Shown piece by piece: positions 1 through 11,299 of a DNA stretch of 64,000 nucleotides. A program made the position numbers and the translations under genes. The DNA lies in contig NC_057761.1 of assembly GCF_010389155.1 (NCBI RefSeq), positions 49,338,213-49,402,212 on the forward strand. Reading direction: 5' to 3'. Position 1 is the stretch's first letter; each line of letters starts with the position of its first letter. The stretch is from Erigeron canadensis. Its lineage: Eukaryota > Streptophyta > Magnoliopsida > Asterales > Asteraceae. The notes under the pieces were generated by a model. The model saw nothing but the letters and a program-made list of their open reading frames with translations, did no database searches and had not been told where the DNA came from.

Positions 1-1018
1 ATTTTTCTTTTTTATTGACAAAAACTGGGTCTTGTAACTTCCTTGCGGGCATATAACCAGCTCCATAATAATAGTGTAATTCTCGGTTTCCAACACAATA
101 CCAACATTTCCATTTAAGTTTGATAAGTCATTCGAAAGAGATATCTTTGCATTTAATGCCAGTAATACTTGATGCGGAAGAAACTCGATACTCCAGAATA
201 CTGCTTTCAAACTTGATGTTGAATTTAGATGCCAACTATGAAACTCTATCTTGAAATTAAAAGTCAAATCCGATAATTTAAAATGAGGGACAATTCTGTC
301 CCAAATTAATAGCAACTTACTAACTCGATCATTCTTCGTGATTTCTTTAAAAGCTAAAACTTTATTGTCGTTGAGAATATCTTCCTTTTCCATCTTGTTG
401 CCAAGAAGTTCATCTTTAATGATTGAAATACCAGTCGTCCAAGTATACTATTCTTCATTTCCGTATTCATCAAACACGGGAGGTGCTTGATAGAGTATAT
501 TACAATTCCCAAGATACTCCTCCTTCTCAAAGTTTTCATCCCGGATGAAAGCCTCTGAGTCGGTTTCTTGAATATTGTAACTATTGCCATCTTCATGATG
601 CTCCTCTTTCCCAATGACCTCATCCCAGATGATATCCTTTGGGTCAGTTTCCGAAATCTTGCGATGTTGCGACTCCAACACGGTTTTATCGCTGCCTCGT
701 TCGGCGATTCGGCGAATAAATAGGTTATTCTCATCACATAGAGCCATTTGAAAACCAAAGCTCTGATAACCAAATGATGCCGCAAGAAGCGCAAAAATGG
801 CTCGATAGCTTAAAGATTAATCAAAGAATACAAAAGGAACCATAAGGCTCAATGAACAAGGTTCATTATCAAAAATAAAAAAACGTCTCCATTATTCCCA
901 CATATTAAGACTATATATATGGCTTTACAAACAAGGAAAGCAATCAAGCCCAATCATGAATAAAAATACTAACAAAAGACATGGCAAGTAAATAATCTTT
1001 AAAAGTAAATAAATCAAA
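1..1018 (-). mobile_element. Ty3/gypsy LTR retrotransposon fragment (LTR, primer site, gag-like start)
   Basis: Read on the minus strand, LTR-like sequence (about 1018 to 780) is followed at 773-760 by TGGTTATCAGAGC, a one-base variant of the initiator-methionine tRNA primer site TGGTATCAGAGC. An open frame then begins at 747 (MALCDENNLFIRR) and runs to 448, ending in an acidic segment with VFDEYGNEE, which resembles VFDEYG repeats I recall in plant gypsy polyproteins. Beyond it, 420-1 reads partly open with stops and I do not recognise it. There is no protease, reverse transcriptase or integrase, so this is a broken element. The LTR part recurs inverted at 1585-1815. Confidence 0.6.
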
Positions 1019-1815
1019 CTTTGAGAAGAAGGTGTATCTTGAAAATTATAACACACTCTATCAAGCATCTCCCGTGTTTGATGAATACAAAGATGAAGAA
1101 TGGTATACTTGGACGACTCGTATTTCAATCATTAAAGATGAACCTCTTGGTTGTCCATACAAGTATACAACCATAATTCGTTCATTCATGCATATATAGA
1201 TGTTACATATGAATTTATGATATACATACATGTGTTGACACTATTTGTTGAATTTTATGCGAGATGAGTATTTAAAATCTCGGTCCACGGTCCAAACATG
1301 TGAACCCGAAAACCGATATGTTTTGTGAAGTTAAGATATTTAGGCGAGTCATGATGGTAATAAAGAATTGGAATCATGTTGGTGTTCCTTTCGATCTGGG
1401 AGAATGTGGCTCGATCAGGTAGTGTTGTCAAGCTTGCATAAAACTCGAGGACGAGTTTTCTCGAAGAGGAGGAAAATGATGCGGATGATATAAATTGGTT
1501 TCATGTAGCTATCCTATTAATCCAGCAGCCCATTAAATGATGACACGAAATGCCTTGTGCATAGAGGGTTATGTTACAGCCTATGGAGATTTATTTACTT
1601 TTAAAGATTATTTACTTGCCATGTCTTTTGTTAGTATTTTTATTCATGATTGGGCTTGATTGCTTTTCTTATTTGTAAAACAATATATATAGTCTTAATA
1701 TCTGGGAATAATGGAAACGTTTTTTTATTTTTGATAATGAACCTTGTTCATTGAGCCTTATGGTTCTTTTTGTAGTCTTTGATTAATCTTTAAGCTATCG
1801 AGCCATTTGTGTGCT
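780..1815. repeat. Inverted repeat of LTR sequence, about 230-bp arms
   Basis: Arms at about 790-1018 and 1585-1815 are near reverse complements, sharing the stretches around CATTGAGCCTTATGGTTC and GGCAAGTAAATAATCTTTA. They are separated by about 570 bp of other retroelement sequence. Confidence 0.7.
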
Positions 1816-1835
1816 TCTTCGTACATGAAGTTGCT
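1019..1835 (+). mobile_element. Second gypsy fragment, inverted relative to the first (polypurine tract and LTR)
   Basis: 1019-1145 is an inverted, diverged copy of 415-537 (the VFDEYG-coding stretch). At 1440-1472 the plus strand has CTCGAGGACGAG followed by the purine-rich GAAGAGGAGGAAAATGATG, as expected at the integrase end and polypurine tract just before a gypsy 3' LTR. The LTR would begin near TGATGCGGATG at about 1473. Positions 1585-1815 match the reverse complement of about 790-1018. No intact coding frame remains. Confidence 0.55.
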
Positions 1836-2560
1836 GCTCGGCCTTTAGGAAATTCAAATTAAACGGGTTGACTGAGTTGCTGAGTTGAAAATGAGGCGGC
1901 ATGACAAATATAACCTGAATTAAATGTAACCGAACTTGCAAACCACCACCATGAATATCTAAATGTGTGGTATGAAATAGTAATCATTGTTATATTTAAT
2001 TTTTCGTGCAAGACATAAAAATCACTTATGCCGTCGTGTACAAAGCAAAAAAGAGGGATGCAAAAGAAAGAAAAACGGTACAAAGACACATGCAACGCAC
2101 TCAAATCACATGTTGAAATTATCATATGTTATGATCATGGAATAATGGTTATTTCAATGGTGGTAGTGATAATGTTGATGGCATTTCATGAATACTACAT
2201 CATGCAATCAATTCCGCTGTGCCCATCGAGTATATTTTTGACATGAATACCTACAATGGCCATTATTAAAGACGTATGATATCTACTGGTAGGAACCAAG
2301 TATTAAGTTGTATACAATCATTCTATTGTGAAAATTTTGTTCATTCGTAGTATACCAACTAGATTTAGTCTCGAAAGGTTAATCACATATTCACATATTT
2401 TAGATAAAATGATGAATTAAATAAATATCATATCAGTAAAAAACTCATTAATTCAAAATTTAGAATTATTTATACTTTTATATTACTATATAAAGATTAT
2501 ACACATTTGTTGAAAAGTTAGAAAAATGAGAGATGCAAAATGACCATTAATTATACCCTT
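1836..2560. other. Intergenic, no feature recognised
   Basis: AT-rich sequence. Open frames on both strands around 1859-2246 overlap each other, have no recognisable similarity and no splice partners. I see no gene here. Confidence 0.5.
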
Positions 2561-2564
2561 AATG

Positions 2565-2775
2565 AATTAACTTACACCATTGGTTCCTTATCTTTTAAAA
2601 TATCTCATTACCCTTTTAGATCAATTATCTTTACATCAATTACATTTATATCAACCTACACCATTTAACACCGCCACCACCACCACCACCGCCAATGGTT
2701 GCACCATCACCACCTGTTGCCGACACCACCAGACCACCATAATCATCACCGCCGCATTGCGCGGGTACCGTGCTA
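2565..2775 (+). mobile_element. Helitron-like 3' terminal fragment with CCACC-rich tract
   Basis: The stretch ends in GCGCGGGTACCGTGCTA, nearly identical to the reverse complement of the Helitron-like end at 19765-19785. Both copies carry an adjacent (CCACCA)n-type tract and the same leader of short TTTACATCAATTACA-like words. The expected CTAG end is CTAT here, so the terminus is decayed or cut. The 5' end was not found. Confidence 0.4.
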
Positions 2776-3249
2776 TATATTATACAAATAAAGACAAGTA
2801 ATTTAAATATAAAAAATGTAAACATAGTCAAAATAAAATAATGATTCTGAACCAATATATACTTTATTTTATCATCGTAATAGTTCCTGGTACATGAAAT
2901 TTGTTTATATATTATATTATTGATCTTCCATCTTTGATGTATATATACAATTGTTCATGCATGTGTTATGTACTTAATTAGTCAACTTATAGTATATTTA
3001 AACAATTGATATACAAACTTTTATTATTATTTAAAGTTAGAATATAGTAATAGATTGTATGTATGTTTGAAATTTGATATTAAAAAAAAAAAAAACATAT
3101 ATGTTCAAATAATATAGATTTTTTTTTTATACTGCAAATTTGGGCTCAGTTAGTTCTGTATGTAATAAATTAAAGTTTTATGTCGTTGATGGATTACAGA
3201 TATTTTAGTTTCCTTTGGTCTCTATTATCATGTAATACGGTATGTAATT
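2776..3249. other. AT-rich intergenic, no feature recognised
   Basis: Runs of A and T and short TA repeats only. No open frame of note and no clear repeat boundary. Confidence 0.5.
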
Positions 3250-3252
3250 TTA

Positions 3253-4019
3253 GACCCGTCCTTATAGGACGTCCTCCCCGCTTCCGCCGCGCGGCTTGGT
3301 GCCGCCGCTATTAGCACCATCGCTTCTTGGCGTGCGTCTTGTGAGTTTCTTCCATTTCTAGCCGAGCGGCAATGTGTGTGTGGGTCCCGGTTTGGAGATT
3401 AGCCGTTGCCAAATAAAAAAAAAATATTTTTTAAACCAAATTTTAAAAACCAACAGCTAGTTGGTTCAAAAAAAAAAAATTTTTTAATTTTTTACTTCTA
3501 TTTAAACCCCTCATTTACACTACCATTTCAAAACACTCACAATCTAAACATATTCCTTCTTCTAACTTTTAGAGTTGATAGTTAATACTACACTCTCAAA
3601 CCATACATGGACTGAAAGGTGTTCAACGCAGCTTCGTATGTACGGGGAGCTTCGCGATAGAATGGCTCACCATCAACTCCGCAATGCTCTGATCGAACAT
3701 GTTTGGAACCTTCGGAACACGGCCGTCAACGTTGATGTCTAGTTTTTAATTTGGTAATAATGTTGTTTTTCATAATTTATTTACTTTATGTTTTTTAGTG
3801 TAATGTTTAATTTTATAATAAATGTAATGTGTTTGTTTTAATAATAAAATGTGTTTTATTAATTTTGTGTAAGTGAAAAATGGAATAATTAAATAATAGA
3901 TGAATAGTGAAAGAAGTGAGTAGTATAAGGAGAGGAGTGTTCTTGGGGTGTTCTTGGAAAGAGAAAACTGATTAATAGTGAAAGAAGTGGGAAAGAAGCG
4001 GTTCCTATAAGGAGAGGCC
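3253..4019 (+). mobile_element. PIF/Harbinger deletion derivative with TTA duplication
   Basis: Terminal inverted repeats GACCCGTCCTTATAGGA (left) and GGCCTCTCCTTATAGGA (right, reverse complement) are flanked by TTA at 3250-3252 and 4020-4022, the target duplication of the Harbinger superfamily. Inside, about 3629-3742 encodes a short C-terminal piece with RDRMAHHQLRNALIEHVW before TAG. It resembles the end of plant Harbinger transposases and the RHMLMADLVDHLW tail in the copy at 20.5-21.7 kb. The rest of the transposase is deleted, so the copy cannot move on its own. Confidence 0.7.
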
Positions 4020-4022
4020 TTA

Positions 4023-4900
4023 TCGTTCTTTCCAAAGAAAATACATGATTTCTATCTTAAGGTATCCCGTTTAATTAATTTGCTAGTGTAATTTATTATG
4101 ATGGAATACAGACGTTTTAATAATAACAATCGATGACTGTTAACAAAGCGCATATGAGTTTTGTCGCATTTCTCAGGTTATTATTGCTATTATTCCTTCT
4201 TCCATTTATTTGTGACAGTCCATTAACATATCATTACTGGGGTCACTAACGCTACAATATAAATAGTCTTCTTTTTTGTCATTCTACAAGAATGATAATT
4301 AAGGTTCAAAAGAAGTCAATAACGCTTTTAAGTTGTACAAGTCAAAGTGAGATTTGATACTTTTAGTTATTGAATGCCGTCTTAATCGATGTTGTTTACC
4401 ACCAAATCAAGCTCATAATATTGCCTTGTTGGGGATAAGAGTTGCGAGTCGATATCATATCCTATCTGACACCGACCTCCAAACACATCGAAAATTGAGA
4501 TATGTAGCAACATGATATCAATTATAAGCGTAACAATTTTAAAATAAATAGTTAAAATGTAAAACATCAAAGAGACGACATATACCAAATGTAAAATTAA
4601 TGTTCACAAAATGAAGTTATTTAGGCCCGATAAATCCTAAAAGGACTCCAAGTAGCCAAACACCAAAAAGAAGATTTCAAAACAACAATGGATTTGAACA
4701 AACACATGAAAGCTTAGAATGAAAATAAAAGCTTTCCTTGTTCTTAGGCTTTACCTTCTTGTCCAATAGAATATAATACTTTTTGGCTTCTTTCTCTTTT
4801 TAATCATGAACATCCCTCATCATCATTATCGTTATTGAAATTACCCCTCATCACACAGACCCTCTCTCAAGTGATACATATATAATGATATATATGTATG
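4023..4900. other. Upstream region of the LITTLE ZIPPER gene
   Basis: No coding sequence recognised. It lies upstream of the gene at 5010 and probably includes its regulatory DNA, but I identified no defined site apart from the TATA box at 4952. Confidence 0.4.
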
Positions 4901-4951
4901 CAAACACATGTGCTTGTGGCTTTGTGCATCATGGCTTGAGACCAAACCACC

Positions 4952-4960
4952 TATATATAA
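4952..4960 (+). promoter_or_regulatory. Probable TATA box of the LITTLE ZIPPER gene
   Basis: TATATATAA lies about 50 bp upstream of the start codon at 5010. A transcription start near 4985 would leave a 5' leader of about 25-30 bases. It is placed by position only. Confidence 0.5.
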
Positions 4961-5009
4961 GGATCCAGCAACTCATTTAATACAAGTAGTTGTCAAAAGC
5001 TAAGTGAAC

Positions 5010-5412
5010 ATGTGTACTAGCAATAGCAAAGAATGCATGGCACCCCCTTCTCTCCATTTCCTGAACCAAAAGGCCAACTCAAAGCAACCTAAGTTTCGTG
5101 TTCGGGTTAGAGTTCATAGACTTAACAGGTAAATCTTATTGGTTTTCGTTGTGCGTCTTTAATTACGTTTATCATTCGTGTATGATATGAAAGAATCTCG
5201 TTTAATTTTGGTTATATTTCTTCTGTATTAGGGCTAACAAGTTCATCGAAGAAAAGATGAAACGCGAGATGGAATTAAAGAACTTGAAGTTGTACATGGA
5301 GAACATGAGCATCTTGAAAGAGAATGAAAGGTTAAGAAACAAAGCCACCTTGCTCCATCAGGAAAGACTTGCGCTATTGTCCATGCTCGAGGAGAAAAAA
5401 CTCAAACTTTGA
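5010..5412 (+). CDS. ZPR: LITTLE ZIPPER (ZPR) micro-protein, two exons
   Basis: Exons 5010-5128 and 5232-5412 join in frame (AG|G codon, GT donor at 5129, AG acceptor ending at 5231) to give 99 residues. After a short basic N-terminus ending VHRLNR, the second exon encodes a single uninterrupted zipper helix with MELKNLKLYMENMSILKEN, then ERLRNKATLLHQERLALLS, then a short charged tail. This heptad pattern and the ENERLR core are those of the plant ZPR family. These proteins have a zipper like that of HD-ZIP III factors but no DNA-binding domain, and in Arabidopsis they dimerise with HD-ZIP III proteins to inactivate them in meristem and leaf polarity control. The length fits ZPR1/ZPR2 rather than the shorter ZPR3/ZPR4. 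The first exon is short, so size-filtered ORF calling misses the gene. The start is the first ATG after the TATA box; an internal ATG at codon 10 is possible. Confidence 0.88.
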
Positions 5413-6120
5413 TCATCCCTCGAGTTCGTCTTTATAATCATTTTGACACACGGGCAACTTTCAGACTCTCAAAAGTGGAGCAAATTAAATCTAATCAATT
5501 TTCTAAATCAATATGGTGTAGTATCTTTTTACCATAATAGAAGAATGGTAGTACGACTCTGGATATGAGTTTATATTCATCTATGCATGTAAGGGGCGAG
5601 TCTCATGTTTTGCATTATGTATCATTAACGAATGGATTTTAGGGCCCTATGTTTAATCTATTCAAACACGTATAAATTATGTTGTTAAGTTATTGTACAT
5701 TAATGAATAAATTGTCTATTGCAATACCTTATGTGCCTTAAATATGCTTAGCAAACTAATCTAATTAAAAGTGGTTTTATAATATCATGTTGTTTGATTC
5801 AGTATTATATTCCATGTGTGTATCTTAGTTTTTATATTTTTATGAAGTTGACTTTTAGAAAAGCTATCTCTCGAGCCACTAATGGTTTTAGGATGGATTC
5901 GATCTCACCTTTCCAGTCTGGAATATGAAGCTTCTTTGCACGTGTGAAGATACCAAAAGTATAACTTCAGCAAACAAGATTATAGATTTAATAAGACCAG
6001 CCTTTTACTCGCACCTCTAATTAGCTTGTGTTAGTCTCGTTACACCAGGCCAGGGGGATTTAGCCTAGCACTATAAGTTGTGGGTGGAGTAGATATTAGG
6101 TGGTTTTAGGAGTAGATTTG
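5413..6120. other. 3' flank of the LITTLE ZIPPER gene
   Basis: AT-rich 3' UTR and intergenic sequence. No further gene or repeat boundary recognised. Confidence 0.5.
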
Positions 6121-6127
6121 ACTGTTT

Positions 6128-6320
6128 TAAAATGACATTTTATCATACTCTTATTCTTAAATTACATGCATGTTTTGGAATGAAACTCAAGACTTTCGAA
6201 AACCCCTCTATTACACCTACAAATGCGAGAAGTAAGATCCGAACCCAGGTAGATATTCTCAAAATCAAAGACTTTACAAATACACCAACTCTATTGGCGA
6301 AAATAGGATTATAGTAAGGC
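6128..6320 (-). mobile_element. tRNA-derived SINE, minus orientation
   Basis: Read on the minus strand this matches the element at 7628-7810. It has CTACCTGGGTTCGGATCTTAC (B-box-like core GGTTCGGATC), then a 'gcatttgtaggtgtaatagaggg' equivalent, then CATGCATGTAATTTAAGAATAA and ATAAAATGTCATTTTAAAA. Two copies of the same layout support a SINE rather than a tRNA gene. Small open frames inside it are spurious. Confidence 0.6.
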
Positions 6321-6454
6321 TTATGGCCTAGCACTATTCCTTATGTTGTTGATTCAAGTCTCATTATATACAAAAGTGTATATTGTATGGTGTGATGTAA
6401 TGTAATATATGTCTTTCAGAAAAAATCCTTATATTTTGATAGAATGTTATAGCA

Positions 6455-6560
6455 ATTATCGCGGTGATCCAGCAACCAAGAGGTCTTGGGTTCAACTCAC
6501 ATTTGGGACCATGGGGTGTGAATGCTATTGTTTGAAAGATTAAATTACACTATAAGAAAA
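6455..6560 (+). mobile_element. Possible SINE fragment
   Basis: An A-box-like GCGGTGATCCAGCAACC is followed by a B-box-like GGGTTCAACTCAC about 30 bases later and then an AT-rich tail. It is weak and I could not align it to the other SINE copies here. Confidence 0.3.
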
Positions 6561-7620
6561 TCTTGTCAAGTAACATGAAGGTAACAATTGGTAAATATTG
6601 GTACAAAATATGTCTCTTGACTCATCGGTAGCTACAAGTATGGTTCTATGAGCAATTCTGGAGAATTCAAATAAAGATTGACTAAAAGGTCAATACTAAC
6701 TTTGACATATGGATCATAATATTATTAAATTCTTTCAATTTGGGGTCTAAAAGTAGTGTTGTTGGAATGAACATCCCAAAGCTTTGACCTAAGCCTATAC
6801 TTTCATGGAAACCTGGAATCCAACTCTTGTAACTTACTCCACAGGTCAACTCTCCTGTTGGTGTACATTTCCTAATGTCAACCACAACATGTTGATATGT
6901 ATGTATGATTGTATGTTATTATTATCAAGTATTATCTTAAGTAGGTTATCATATTATACTTAACTCACTATGCATGCGTAATATGAATATGTAATATACT
7001 AATATCTACATATGTAAAATTAAAGTCCCTAAAACTAACTTTTTTCTGGCTATATTCTCGTACTGTAATTGATTGGGAGAACAATAATGTTTGGGACTAT
7101 GGGATAGCAATATTCAAAAGGACACTTATTGTAGAGCAAGTGTACCCATCATGAGAAGCTAAAGTCGATCGTTATATGAGTGTCGTAAACAATTTTCGTA
7201 GTGTCAATGATGTAAACAGTCCTTAAATATGAAGGCACTGCACCCATTATATAATATAAGCAATAATATAATTTGTTGCTGCCGAAAATACCCTTGAGAA
7301 GAGTTTGATCATATACTTGGGTCATTGAGCATGTTTAGCTAGTAATCTACCTAATCAGGTCATCTTGCATGATTAGAGATATATTTGGACCTCCTAATAG
7401 AGTAAGACTGTAAAATGCATGATAATGCTAAAATGAGTCAAGATATTTAAGAGTGACCTTATTTTCTAAAATAGTAAACCGGTAAACGAAGAGGGATCCA
7501 AGTTCAGGCTACTTGAGTACTTATGATATTTATACAAATGTTTAGAGGGCATTATATGCCATGTCACTTGGATACAATTACAATATCTAGAGCAAAGGGA
7601 CTTACACATATTCATTCATC
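6561..7620. other. Intergenic, no feature recognised
   Basis: AT-rich sequence without a credible gene. The small minus-strand frame at 6682-6885 has no recognisable similarity. Confidence 0.45.
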
Positions 7621-7627
7621 ACAAAAC

Positions 7628-7810
7628 TAGCCAATGGGGTTGGTGGCCCATTGGTAAGGTCTTTGACCTTGGGGGGATCCACCTGGGTTCGAGTCCCACT
7701 TCTCACATTTGTGGGGTGGATTAATAGGGATTTTTCGAGAGTCCTGGGTTTCATACCAGGCATGCGTGTAATTTAGGAGTAAGGGTAGATTAAAATGTCG
7801 TTCTAAAAAA
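7628..7810 (+). mobile_element. tRNA-derived SINE
   Basis: It has an A-box-like GGTGGCCCATTGGTAAGG and a B box GGGTTCGAGTCCC with typical tRNA-gene spacing, then a non-tRNA body and a short A-rich end (TTCTAAAAAAA). The body is shared with the inverted copy at 6128-6320. It cannot be a tRNA because the body does not fold as a cloverleaf and has no matching acceptor stem. Confidence 0.7.
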
Positions 7811-7879
7811 ACCTTTCCAAGAAAGAGGCAGTTCCACATCAGATAGTTAACCAAGCTGATCTGTTGCAAAGATAAATAA

Positions 7880-8430
7880 ACATTGCCGCAGAATCAGATA
7901 AAATCTCCATTCAGTTGGTGTTAGATAGAGGAACACTTTCCATAAAGGTAGTGATGTCCTTCGAGTTATGTGGTATACCATGTATCCCAAGGCATGCTTC
8001 ATCTTGTGGCTTGCCATAGGACAAAGGTTAAAAACAGAAGATAGGAATCCTGATATATCATGTTCATTCTTAAGGCTCACGAGGACTCACACTGTTACAT
8101 ATTTTTCTTATAGCTACACATTAGACAGGTGTGGAACAAGGTAAAGCTTCTTGCAAAGATGGAACCGATTTCCAGAGTATGGACCGGCATTGGTCACAAT
8201 CTGCATTCACGATTCAAGAGGGAATTGGTTTCAAACATTAATGGCTGGTTAGTGTTCGCTGCCACGGTGTATTGTGTTAGCAGGAACAAAACACATGCCT
8301 ATTTAACAAGGGCACGGAGGCTGTATAAGTGCTACAGAAAAAGATATAACTGGGGTAATGTGAATAAACTTCTAACTCTTACTCTTAACCTCCAAGTAAC
8401 TCACGGTTGCTGCTGAGATGTGGAAGCCAT
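7880..8430 (+). mobile_element. Decayed LINE 3' end (zinc-binding region of reverse transcriptase)
   Basis: Broken frames read CIPRHASSCGLP and then WNKVKLLAKMEPISRVW, and NGWLVFAATVYCVSRNK (open 8129-8416). These resemble the C-terminal zinc-binding (zf-RVT) region of plant L1-type LINEs, where I recall forms such as WDKVKLLAKM and KLVFASATYFVW. Stops and frameshifts lie upstream. It starts shortly after the SINE at 7628-7810. Confidence 0.55.
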
Positions 8431-8780
8431 CAGATCTGTTATATAGTTATGAGGTTAATGCAGATGTTAATCTGGCTGTCCTTTCGATCGTGTTTCACAT
8501 CGTGGTCGAGTGTTTTCCATTCTAACGTCAAATTCAGAGCATGTTATAAACTTGTATATCTAGGATGGTACAAGAATGTATCTTGGTCTAGTCAAGGAGA
8601 TCACGGCCTGTCTTGAAGCTTATACTAAGTTTTCTGTGGGAGTCCCACTTACAATCTGTACAAATTAGACTATATGTTTTGACAAGCACTATTATTTTAC
8701 TGCAGGTACAGCCCTCTTCCCCCTCCCCTTCCCCCCCAAAAAGTAAATATATAAGAAAAAACTAGGTTGAGTTAACTTAG

Positions 8781-8975
8781 ACCACCTTCAAGTGGTCTAG
8801 CGATAACATCCTGAGATCTTTGCAAAAGGTCTCAGGTTCAAATCGTAAGGTACAAACTTGGAGGTGTCCAGATAAAGGTTCGGAGATGGTCACGGGATAC
8901 CCTGGTCAGGCCGTGTACATCTGAGTCAAAGAGACTCTTCTTTCCCGGGTAACCTAAATAGGAAAAACGTCATCC
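8781..8975 (+). mobile_element. SINE, second family
   Basis: AAGTGGTCTAGCGATAAC (A-box-like) and AGGTTCAAATCGTAAG (B-box-like) are followed by GGGATACCCTGGTCAGGCC and GAGTCAAAGAGACTCTTC. The last two blocks recur on the minus strand at 10838-10985, which defines a family of at least two copies here. Confidence 0.6.
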
Positions 8976-9124
8976 ACTTGCAATTTAGTTTAACTTAAAA
9001 ACCATCTTGTTACTTCGATAACAATGACTAGAAGTGGTAGTTAGGCCTTGTTAACTTATGAATGGGTCGAATTGGATTGCATTCTATTTCTAGCTGGCCA
9101 TACGGGTCGAATCAGAAAATCTAA

Positions 9125-9970
9125 CATATTATATATATACTAAAAACCTATTTAAATGTACAAGTACTTTGTGCGTAAAATGTACAAGCTTTTAAAGCAC
9201 AACTAATTTTAACTAAATTTCGTTTTAACCTCCAAAACTTTAACCAAATTTCATTTTAACCCCCTAAAATTGCTATTTTTTAACATTTACCCCACATCAA
9301 AGTTTTCGCTTTCATTTTCATGACACTAAACTTTTAGGTTCTCATGTTTTCATCAAACAACTTTCACACAGTTACGGTTTTAGTTATAAACATTTGGTCT
9401 TTGATTATTTTCATTTGTCTTTTTATATATATAACGTTTACATTATACAATAACTTTTATCATCATTACGTCTTACGTTCATGTTGTTTTTATACATCTT
9501 AATATTCTTTTACATAATTTTTATTGTATTGCTACACGTTTAGTTGTTTTTTAAATTAAAATGTTCATCTTTTAACTTGTATCCCACAAAAAATTTCGTT
9601 TTCATTTTTATTGACATTAAACTTTTGGGTTCTCAGGTTTTCATCATACAATTTGCACACAGTTATGGTTTTACTTTTAAAGATTTGGTTTTTGATTATC
9701 TTCTTCCGTTTTTATACATATATATAACGTTTTTAATATATAATAATTTTCATCATGCTTATGTCTTACATTCATGAAACATTTAAAACATTAATATAGT
9801 TATTGTTTGTGTTTTTATACGACTTATTATTCCTTTATAATATTTTTAATATTATTGCTAGATGGTAAGTGGTCATTTTTAAAGTTTGAGTTCGAATATT
9901 TGACATAAATTTGCCAAAACTTTATTGTATAAAAAACGTACCTGCGGCAACACGCGGGGTCAATAACTAG
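9125..9970 (+). mobile_element. Non-autonomous Helitron
   Basis: The 3' end has a short GC-rich hairpin (CCTGCGGCAACACGCGGGG) a few bases before CTAG, followed by T, as Helitrons end. The 5' side begins near TATATATACTAAAAACC; the exact first base is uncertain. The interior is AT-rich with two diverged copies of a block around TTTTCATCA-CAA-TTT-CACACAGTTA. There is no Rep or helicase coding. The open frame 9544-9777 shows no family signature. Confidence 0.6.
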
Positions 9971-10520
9971 TATTTCCTAAATCAACTTTGATCTCTGAAT
10001 CCCCACATACAATGCTCTTACTTAACCAAAGGAACATTTACGGGTAACATAAAAGTGTTAGAACCTGCTTCAAACAACTTTCAAATTCCCAAAATGGCCC
10101 AGGACATAAATAAACACTCGTTCATAGCCTCCAAGACCTACGGGCCATCTAAGGGACTTATATTCAAAGTTTTTAATTTTCCAATCATTTTTCTCTTTCT
10201 TATGATAGACATCAGAAGTCAAAGCAAAAGCCTCGGAAACACAATTCACAACATCAGTTTCAGTAAATACAGACAATGCATTTCCACCTATAACAATATA
10301 ACTTTTATAAAGATTATACTTTCAACACTTTCTGACAATCGTAATAAGATTATTATCAATAGCAGCCACAAAAGTGGAAGTTATCTGTGTTCTTTTCCTT
10401 TTTGCTACTCTACAAATGCAATTGAAGTTGAGGGGTAAATGGTCTACAGATGAAAATAAGATTAAGAAGTATTTACCTTAAGGATTAAAATATGAAGATT
10501 CTGGAAGTGAATACATATTC
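9971..10520. other. Downstream flank of the DUF2499-like gene
   Basis: It lies 3' of the minus-strand gene ending at 10521. Overlapping open frames at 10055-10438 and 10070-10276 on opposite strands show no recognisable family. Nothing else seen. Confidence 0.4.
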
Positions 10521-11256
10521 TTATGTACCAGTGGAGCGTTCTTGTGACGATTTATAGATTTTGTATGCGGCTATGCACATTGTAGTATTGCCAATAACCG
10601 TCAATGCCCCTTGAATAGCAACCAGTATCTATATTTGAAGTTAAGTAAAAGTAAACATTCAGTGTCATTTTACATGAAAATATACAGACAACGTATAAGA
10701 TGCAATGTCAACAAGTTTAAAAAGTCGGTAAGAAATAGACTCATCATCATCACAAACACAAATTTTATGAGTTGGTTACTATTTTACGCTAAATATAGAC
10801 GAGTAAAAGGATGAGAATTCCCTATTCAGATTACGTTGGGAAGGGCAAGTCTTTTGACTCAATGTACGCGGCCTAACCGGGGTATCATGTGGCCGTTTCC
10901 AAGCCCTTCCCTAGCCACCTCCAATAATGTACCTAGCAGGATTCAAGCTTGAGACCACTTGTAAAGATCACAAGTCGTTTACGCTAAATATTATGTACCA
11001 TAAACAGTAATAAACGCAAAGTACATTGATATTTCGTGCAATTTGCCCTTGAAATATGATAGAAGTTCAAGATTTGCTTTTGGCTTGTAACAATATGAAC
11101 ATTGTGAATCACATACGAACATAAATGCCATACCAAGCTCTGCTTTTCGAAATGAACACCAAACTTACTTCAAGTGATTCCGAGTTATAAAAGAAATGCC
11201 AAGTACACGCGCAAAACGCTCCACCAAGCAGGGGCACCTGAATCAATTAACTCGTC

Positions 11257-11299
<43 letters not shown>

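Noticed and set aside
7640..7705. tRNA gene suggested by A-box and GGGTTCGAGTCCC B-box
   Set aside because: No acceptor stem or cloverleaf can be drawn, and the flanking body recurs at 6128-6320; it is a SINE.
10055..10438. 127-residue plus-strand frame downstream of the DUF2499-like gene
   Set aside because: No recognisable family and a competing frame on the other strand; not enough to call a gene.
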